From NCBI GenBank assembly GCA_964652205.1, contig CAZZAO010000112.1, forward strand, positions 1 through 17,892: a stretch of DNA of 17,892 nt, given 5' to 3'. Shown here one piece after another: positions 13,522 to 17,892 of this stretch. The notes under the pieces are model-generated. The model made no database searches. It saw only the letters and a list, made by a program, of their open reading frames with translations, and was not told the origin of the DNA. The position numbers and the translations under genes were made by a program. This stretch comes from ZC4RG36 sp964652205. GTDB taxonomy: Bacteria > Chloroflexota > Anaerolineae > Aggregatilineales > Phototrophicaceae. Within the stretch, counting starts at the first letter, position 1. Each line of letters begins with the position of its first letter.

Positions 13522-14007
13522 TTACCGATGCCCCTTCGGCCAAACCTGCATCACCTGACGGAGAATGGCGAATTCTCCGATGTGATAGGCATTGTGGTTC
13601 GCGGCCAGAATCGCTTCTCGTGTCAGGTCTTGCCCCTGACCCCACGGAAAAGGCTCCGACAGGGCGTTGTTCTCATCCTCTACCCGCTTAATCAGCTCGC
13701 GTGTGTCGCGCTCCGTCTGGCGGATCGTCTCGTTCCACTGCGCGACAGTCGCCGTCTCGTCCTTCGTCGGCCAGTAATCCTTCGGCCATTCCAGCTCTTG
13801 ATAGTCGGGATTGCGCGAAAAATCGAGGATATCCCACTGCGCCCGGCGAATATGTTCGAGCAGATGCCAGAAGCTGTATTCGACGTTCGTCGGGCGCGTA
13901 TTGATATGCGCTTCGGGGAAATCGGCGACGGCATCGGCGTAGGTCATGAAGGCGTTACCGCCGCGCAGCGATTCGACCAGCCGTTTACGAAGGTCTGCGT
14001 CACTCAT
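13522..14007 (-). CDS. DinB-like metal-binding four-helix protein
   Basis: The 161-residue protein fits the DinB/YfiT-like superfamily: four helices carrying a three-histidine metal site. The first helix-2 motif is FWHLLEHIRRAQWDI, with H48 and H52, and the last is NHNAYHIGEFAILRQ, with H138 and H142, a spacing typical of the group. Family members include thiol-dependent transferases (mycothiol or bacillithiol type) and many proteins of unknown function. The partner thiol cannot be told from sequence. GAGG on the minus strand (plus 14015-14018) stands 7 bases before the ATG. A candidate -10 lies 37 bases upstream. The gene is monocistronic in this window. Confidence 0.88.
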   Translation of the reverse strand: MSDADLRKRLVESLRGGNAFMTYADAVADFPEAHINTRPTNVEYSFWHLLEHIRRAQWDILDFSRNPDYQELEWPKDYWPTKDETATVAQWNETIRQTERDTRELIKRVEDENNALSEPFPWGQGQDLTREAILAANHNAYHIGEFAILRQVMQVWPKGHR

Positions 14008-14043
14008 CTCAATTCCTCATCCCTTTTCGATCCGATAAGGCGG

Positions 14044-14049
14044 AGTATA
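14044..14049 (-). promoter_or_regulatory. Candidate -10 (TATACT) of the DinB-like gene
   Basis: On the minus strand TATACT lies 36 bases before the ATG at 14007, with the context CGCTATACTCC. Five of six positions fit the consensus. No -35 is recognisable in the very GC-rich upstream sequence. Confidence 0.45.
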
Positions 14050-14161
14050 GCGCGCAGGGCCAGCGCGCGTTGTTGGAAGCGGGTGCCAACCCTGAGTCGA
14101 ATCCGGGTTTTAAGCCCGGTTAGAATTCATGAACTAAGCACAGATTTTTGAAATAATAACC

Positions 14162-14173
14162 GGGAGCGCTCCC
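14162..14173. promoter_or_regulatory. LacI-family operator palindrome upstream of the sugar importer
   Basis: GGGAGCGCTCCC is a perfect 12-base palindrome with the central CG step typical of LacI-family sites. It is the core of the known actinobacterial CebR box, TGGGAGCGCTCCCA. It stands about 250 bases before the sugar binding-protein gene, in a locally AT-rich, gene-free region. The regulator is not encoded in the window. Sugar-responsive repression is the simplest reading. Confidence 0.7.
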
Positions 14174-14184
14174 AAAAATTTGGG
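14171..14184. promoter_or_regulatory. Second palindrome overlapping the LacI-type operator
   Basis: CCCAAA (14171-14176) and TTTGGG (14179-14184) form a perfect dyad around AA. The CCC at 14171-14173 is shared with the right arm of the first palindrome, so CTCCC/GGG half-sites are repeated three times in 23 bases. Overlapping dyads could bind two regulators exclusively or one in alternative registers. Confidence 0.45.
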
Positions 14185-14420
14185 ATATGAGTCAAGGATT
14201 TCAGTATTTGTAAAGGGGAATCCCTACCATATCCTTGTGCAAATTGGAGAATATTATGTCGCCCTGTATTTTGACAGGCGCTATAGTTGTAATCTGGCTT
14301 TCCTTTTCAGGAGACCAGTTCGTCAGGTGGTATTGCGGAGGTTTATCCAGCGAAAAGTCACCGTTCTACGCTCGATGCTTCCATCTCTGTCAGCTATTGC
14401 GTTCGTGCCTGGAGGGAATA
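14185..14420 (+). other. Long, AT-richer leader of the sugar importer
   Basis: The gene-free stretch 14008-14420 holds the DinB promoter side, the two palindromes, and this leader of about 235 bases. It contains a possible promoter, TTGTAA (14208-14213) and TATCCT (14230-14235) with 16-base spacing, and a perfect TTGACA at 14271-14276 without a -10 at the right distance. Two open frames cross it, one of them in frame with the binding protein, but neither resembles a protein family and the GGAGG next to 14421 marks the real start. I see no known riboswitch. Confidence 0.4.
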
Positions 14421-15569
14421 ATGTCTAAGCTTCGTCTGTTTTCCGCAATCAGTATCGCAACTCTGGCCCTCGGTTTCGGCCTTCAGTTGGCCGCCGCCCA
14501 GGACAGCATTGACGTCGGCGTGCTGCTGCCGGACAGCAAGTCCTCGGCCCGCTGGGAAGCCGACGACCGCCGCTTCCTGCAAGCGGCTTTTGATGCGGCT
14601 GGCGTCAAGGCGTCCATCGTCAACGCCGAAGCTGACGCCCAGACCCAGACCACTCAGGCCGAGCAGGCCATCACCAACGGCGCAAAGGTGCTGCTGCTGG
14701 TTGACCTCGATTCGGGCAGCGGCGCGGCGATCATCGCCAAGGCGCACGATGCCGGTGTCAAGGTGATCGACTATGACCGCCTGACCCTCTCCGATGCCAG
14801 CGCTGGCATCGCCGCCGACTTCTACGTGAGCTTCGACAACGTCAGCGTGGGCAAGCTTCAGGGTCAGGGCCTCGTCGATGCCGTTAAGGCCGCGCAGGCT
14901 GCCGGGACAATGGACAAGGAAGTGAACGTCGCCTTCCTGAATGGCTCGCCGACCGACAACAACGCCACCCTGTTCGCGCAGGGCGCGCACTCCGTCATCG
15001 ACCCGGTGGTGGCAGACGCCACCAGCGGCTGGAAGATCGTCGCCGAGCAGGCCGTCCCCGGTTGGGACAACCAGCAGGCACTGGTGATCTTCGAGCAGAT
15101 GCAGACCGACCATCCTGAGATCAACGCCGCGCTCGCCGCGAACGATGGTCTCGGTCAGGCGGTCATCAGCGCCCGTGAAAATGCCAAGCTCGGCTACATC
15201 CCCGTCACCGGTCAGGACGCGACCGCCGGTGGTATCCAGAACGTGCTGGCTGGCAAGCAGAGCATGACCGTCTACAAGGCCGTCAAGCAGGAAGCCGACG
15301 CAGCATCCGCTCTGGCGATTGCGCTGGTTAAGGGGACGGACACCGCCGCCCTGACCAACGGCGCGACGACCAATAACGGCGCGAAGGATGTCCCCTCGGT
15401 TCTGCTCGTCCCCGTGGCCGTGACTAAGGACAATGTGGCTGAGACGGTCATCGCCGACGGCTTCCGTACCTGGGCCGAAATCTGCGTCGGTGACTTCGTC
15501 CAGTATTGCCCCGCCGACTGGGACGCGACTCCTGAGGCGACGATGGCGACCGCCGAAGCGACGCCGTAG
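14421..15569 (+). CDS. xylF: Sugar ABC transporter substrate-binding protein, XylF/ChvE type
   Basis: The ATG at 14421 follows GGAGG (14411-14415) by 5 bases and starts a clear signal peptide (SKLRLFSAI, hydrophobic core, AAA before Q27); 382 residues. A longer in-frame frame from 14235 is not needed. The periplasmic-binding-protein type 1 fold is shown by DVGVLLPDSKSSARWEADDR at 31-50, ending of the first lobe DYDRLTL at 117-123 and YVSFDNVSVGKLQG at 135-148, and AANDGLGQAVISA later. These match D-xylose and related aldose-binding proteins. The tail is short, Thr/Ala/Glu-rich (DATPEATMATAEATP). There is no lipobox cysteine. ATPase and permease genes follow, separated by a stem-loop. Xylose is the first guess; arabinose, ribose or glucose remain possible. 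Confidence 0.92.
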   Translation: MSKLRLFSAISIATLALGFGLQLAAAQDSIDVGVLLPDSKSSARWEADDRRFLQAAFDAAGVKASIVNAEADAQTQTTQAEQAITNGAKVLLLVDLDSGSGAAIIAKAHDAGVKVIDYDRLTLSDASAGIAADFYVSFDNVSVGKLQGQGLVDAVKAAQAAGTMDKEVNVAFLNGSPTDNNATLFAQGAHSVIDPVVADATSGWKIVAEQAVPGWDNQQALVIFEQMQTDHPEINAALAANDGLGQAVISARENAKLGYIPVTGQDATAGGIQNVLAGKQSMTVYKAVKQEADAASALAIALVKGTDTAALTNGATTNNGAKDVPSVLLVPVAVTKDNVAETVIADGFRTWAEICVGDFVQYCPADWDATPEATMATAEATP

Positions 15570-15581
15570 TTCCCGTTCTCG

Positions 15582-15590
15582 TGTTATAAT
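15582..15590 (+). promoter_or_regulatory. Perfect extended -10 (TGTTATAAT) after the sugar binding-protein gene
   Basis: The sequence fits TGnTATAAT exactly and lies 12 bases past the stop codon. No -35 is seen, which extended -10 promoters can tolerate. Transcription would begin near 15597, inside the left arm of the following stem-loop. It could supply the ATPase and permease genes independently. A chance match in an AT-rich gap is also possible. Confidence 0.4.
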
Positions 15591-15593
15591 CCG

Positions 15594-15639
15594 TAACAAG
15601 CGCGGTGCCGTGGCAGTCTGCCTGGTGCCGCGCTTGTTA
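15594..15639 (+). terminator. Large stem-loop between binding-protein and ATPase genes
   Basis: TAACAAGCGCGG (15594-15605) and CCGCGCTTGTTA (15628-15639) form a perfect 12-bp stem. The 22-base loop contains a smaller hairpin, GGCA (15612-15615) with TGCC (15619-15622). No T run follows, so it more likely stabilises the 3' end of the binding-protein message or reduces read-through than terminates completely. Such elements are usual where the binding protein is needed in excess. Confidence 0.65.
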
Positions 15640-15691
15640 TAGATTACCGTGATGACGACAAAACAACGTTTTTAATGTCAGGAGTTCTGAT

Positions 15692-16459
15692 TTGGCGGAA
15701 CAGTCTTTACTCAAGCTGACCGGCGTCTCAAAACGCTTTGGCGCGGTGCAGGCGCTCTATAAAGTCGATTTTGAAGTTGCGCCCGGCGAAGTCATGGCGC
15801 TGGTGGGCGATAACGGCGCGGGGAAATCGACCCTCATTAAGGGGATCGCGGGCATCTACCCGTTTGATGGAGGCGAAACCTTCTTCAGCGGGAAGCCAGT
15901 CCACATTCACACGCCGCGAGACAGCGCCGCGCTCGGCATCGAAATCGTTTATCAGGATTTAGCGCTGGCCGATAACCTCGACGTGGTCGCCAATATGTAC
16001 CTCGGACGCGAAGAGGTCGGCCCCGGCTGGCGGCTCGACGAAGACGAGATGGAAAAGACGACCATCGAGACGCTAATTTCGCTCTCCGTCTCAACCTTAC
16101 GCTCGGTGCGGCTGCCGGTGGCCTCACTCTCCGGCGGTCAGCGACAGGCGATTGCCGTCGCCAAAGCCGTCATGTGGAACAGCAAGCTCGTCATCCTCGA
16201 CGAGCCGACTGCCGCGCTCGGCGTGGCGCAGACGCGGCAGGTGCTCGACCTCGTTCGCCGGCTGGCCGATAAAGGGCTGGCGGTGGTGCTGATTACGCAC
16301 AATATGCACGATGTCTTTGAGGTCGCCAACCGGATTACAGTGCTGCGCCTCGGCCAGCAGGTCGGCGTCTATAACCGCGCCGACGTCGATCAGCGCGAAA
16401 TCGTCTTTGCCATCACAGCGGGAAAGCTTCAGGGCGTTCCGGGAATGAGTGAAGAATGA
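15692..16459 (+). CDS. Sugar ABC transporter ATP-binding protein, single ATPase domain (FrcA-like)
   Basis: The 255-residue protein has one complete ATPase domain: Walker A GDNGAGKST at 39-47, Q-loop YQD (Q88), signature LSGGQ at 146-150, Walker B LVILDEP with D170 and E171, and H203 in the switch loop. Enterobacterial XylG, RbsA and AraG carry two such domains in about 500 residues; this is the half-size form known from FrcA-type systems and common in Chloroflexota and Actinobacteria, and it must act as a homodimer. The start is TTG at 15692, with AGGAG at 15680-15684 seven bases before it. The stop overlaps the permease start by 4 bases (ATGA), showing coupled translation. It powers sugar uptake through the permease downstream. 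Confidence 0.93.
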   Translation: MAEQSLLKLTGVSKRFGAVQALYKVDFEVAPGEVMALVGDNGAGKSTLIKGIAGIYPFDGGETFFSGKPVHIHTPRDSAALGIEIVYQDLALADNLDVVANMYLGREEVGPGWRLDEDEMEKTTIETLISLSVSTLRSVRLPVASLSGGQRQAIAVAKAVMWNSKLVILDEPTAALGVAQTRQVLDLVRRLADKGLAVVLITHNMHDVFEVANRITVLRLGQQVGVYNRADVDQREIVFAITAGKLQGVPGMSEE

Positions 16460-17706
16460 CCACAGTCGAGCCAACGTCAGACCCACGCAATCCATTGCTG
16501 GCTGCTCAGGAAAAGGCTTCTATCGGCGACTATCTGCGCGGCTACTGGCGGCGTCTGAAGTCCGGCGATCTGGGATCGCTGCCGATTGTCGTCGGCATCA
16601 TCATCATTGCCGTGCTGTTCCAGTCGCAAAACTCGAACTACCTGACATCGCGCAACTTCGTCACGCTGATTACGCAGATGGCAGGCATCACCATGATCGC
16701 CTTCGGCGTGGTCTTTGTGCTGCTGATCGGCGAAATTGACCTGTCGATTGGCTACGTCAGCGCGGTCTGCGGTGTCGCTGTCGCTATGCTGCTGCGCGAC
16801 CCGAAAGCTGGCTGGCAGTGGTACACCGCCATCCCGGTCGGCCTGCTGGTCGTCGCCGGAATCGGCCTGCTGCAAGGCTTCATCATCACCTTCTTCCGCG
16901 TGCCGTCGTTCATCGTCACGCTGGCCGGTCTGCTGGCCTGGAACGGCGTGGTGCTGCGGCTGATCGGCAATGGCGGGACGGTCATCATCCAGAACGATTT
17001 CGTCACCGGCATCGCCAACACCTACTTGCCCGCCGACGGAATCGCAAGCTGGCTGATCGTCGCGGCGCTGCTGGTGTTCTATACCTACATGCAGATCATG
17101 CGCTACAACAGCCGAACAAAGCAGGGATTGCGAACGCGACCGATTATCCTGATCGTGCTGAATATTATCCTGATGGCGGCGGCGGCGATTGTCGTCGTCT
17201 ACGTCTGCAATCAGAGCCGCGGCGTCCCGGTCGTCGGGCTGATCCTGCTCGTGACGGTCGTCGTCCTGAGCTACGTGGCGAGCAGCACCCGGTTTGGCCG
17301 CTACGTTTACGCCGTCGGCGGCAATGCCGAGGCGTCGCGCCGCGCTGGTATCAACGTGACGCGCATTCGCATCATCGTCTTCATCATTTCGGCGGTCATG
17401 GCCGGTCTGGGTGGCATCATTCTGGCCTCGCGTCTGCGCTCGGTCGATACCGGCGCGGGCGGCGGCAACCTGCTGCTGAACGCGATTGCCTCGGCGGTGA
17501 TCGGCGGAACCAGCCTGTTCGGCGGGCGCGGCTTCGTCGCCAGCGCCGTCCTCGGCGCGCTGATTATCGCCAGTGTCGAGAACGGCATGGGCCTGCTCAA
17601 CCTGTCGTCGGGCGACAAGTTCATCATCACCGGCATCGTCCTGCTGATCGCCGTGATCGTCGACTCGCTCTCGCGCCGCCGCCAGCAGAAGGCCGGTATC
17701 GCTTAG
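16456..17706 (+). CDS. xylH: Sugar ABC transporter permease, XylH type
   Basis: The 416-residue membrane protein belongs to the ribose/xylose-type (CUT2) permeases. After a soluble N-terminal stretch of about 50 residues come many hydrophobic segments. Typical marks are GEIDLSIGYVSAVCG, FIVTLAGLLAWNGVVL, FGRYVYAVGGNAEASRRAGI (the cytoplasmic ATPase-contact loop) and GGTSLFGGRG near the C-terminal end. Its length, with the extra central segment including RTKQGLRTRP, fits XylH rather than the shorter RbsC. The ATG overlaps the ATPase stop in ATGA, so translation is coupled. A short basic tail, SRRRQQK, ends the chain. No sugar kinase or isomerase gene follows within the window. Confidence 0.94.
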   Translation: MTTVEPTSDPRNPLLAAQEKASIGDYLRGYWRRLKSGDLGSLPIVVGIIIIAVLFQSQNSNYLTSRNFVTLITQMAGITMIAFGVVFVLLIGEIDLSIGYVSAVCGVAVAMLLRDPKAGWQWYTAIPVGLLVVAGIGLLQGFIITFFRVPSFIVTLAGLLAWNGVVLRLIGNGGTVIIQNDFVTGIANTYLPADGIASWLIVAALLVFYTYMQIMRYNSRTKQGLRTRPIILIVLNIILMAAAAIVVVYVCNQSRGVPVVGLILLVTVVVLSYVASSTRFGRYVYAVGGNAEASRRAGINVTRIRIIVFIISAVMAGLGGIILASRLRSVDTGAGGGNLLLNAIASAVIGGTSLFGGRGFVASAVLGALIIASVENGMGLLNLSSGDKFIITGIVLLIAVIVDSLSRRRQQKAGIA

Positions 17707-17892
17707 TTTTTCCCGCGCACGACGCGCCTTCCGACGCCGTAGCGACCATCAGCTACGACGCCAACGGCTATTCGTTCTCGATCAGCGCCCTCGACATCTC
17801 GCTGGAGTTCGGCCTTAGCTGCCAGCTAAAGAGCCAGTCCCCCCAGGGCAAACGCATCAAATTTGATCGGAGTTTCAAGAAAGCTCATATCG
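17706..17892 (+). other. Open frame with gene-like codons but no start, running off the window
   Basis: From 17706 one plus-strand frame stays open for 62 codons to the edge. From about 17740 it reads VATISYDANGYSFSISALD and continues with mostly C- or G-ending codons, as in the real genes. No ATG, GTG or TTG occurs in this frame after the permease stop. It may be the remnant of a decayed gene or simple chance. I recognise no family. TTAGCTG and CAGCTAA (17815-17829) form a dyad within it. No terminator is visible after the permease. Confidence 0.3.

Noticed and set aside
14085..14120. tRNA-like GTCGAATCCGGG segment
   Set aside because: It resembles a T-loop, but no acceptor, D or anticodon stems can be built around it. 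The CCGGG/CCCGG hairpin at 14103-14119 explains the local pairing.
14271..14295. Perfect TTGACA followed by TAATCT as a promoter
   Set aside because: The spacing is only 13 bases and no better -10 lies at 16-18 bases.
14394..15599. 401-codon frame antisense to the sugar binding-protein gene
   Set aside because: Composition is that of an antisense shadow, and the sense frame is a clear XylF-type protein.

Overview
The window is GC-rich bacterial DNA (roughly 60-65% G+C by eye). It carries fourteen confident protein genes, one doubtful small ORF and no rRNA, tRNA, CRISPR array or transposase gene that I can see. Several traits suggest a Chloroflexota (Anaerolineae-like) bacterium: a xylose-type transporter with a single-domain ATPase, a secreted SH3b/CARDB protein with a Pro-Thr linker, a dispersed intergenic repeat containing CGGGGGTGAGG, and GAF-rich signalling proteins. 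This assignment is inference from gene style, not from a marker gene.

Layout. Bases 1-168 hold a G-homopolymer tract, a repeat remnant and a plausible promoter. A plus-strand pair follows: a uridine-phosphorylase-like nucleoside phosphorylase and a TRZ/ATZ-MtaD amidohydrolase, probably nucleoside or purine salvage. From 2453 to 5963 four genes lie on the minus strand: an acetyltransferase, a GAF-domain protein with a good sigma-70-like promoter, and a tightly coupled pair made of a carboxymuconolactone decarboxylase/AhpD-fold protein without its cysteines and a soluble GAF-histidine kinase.

From 6168 to 11447 the plus strand encodes a peptide/nickel-class (SBP family 5) ABC importer. The binding-protein gene ends in a strong terminator and is separated by 430 bases of mosaic repeat from two overlapping permease genes. 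No ATPase genes follow. The next gene encodes a DAO-type FAD oxidoreductase, which could act on the imported compound. Then come a secreted SH3b/CARDB protein, a small antibiotic-biosynthesis-monooxygenase-fold protein and, on the minus strand, a DinB-like metal-binding protein.

The right part is a xylose/CUT2-type sugar importer: binding protein, single-domain ATPase, permease. Its upstream region holds a perfect GGGAGCGCTCCC palindrome of the LacI-family operator type, so sugar-responsive repression is likely, although no regulator gene is present here. A large stem-loop separates the binding-protein gene from the ATPase and permease genes, which overlap by 4 bases. The last 186 bases contain an open frame with gene-like codons but no start.

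Most of the window is ordinary accessory metabolism and transport. The points most worth a second look are the cysteine-less AhpD-like protein coupled to a kinase, the sugar operator region, the mosaic repeat, and two ABC binding proteins with signal peptides but no lipobox cysteine. I did not find a convincing new defence, mobile or RNA-guided system.
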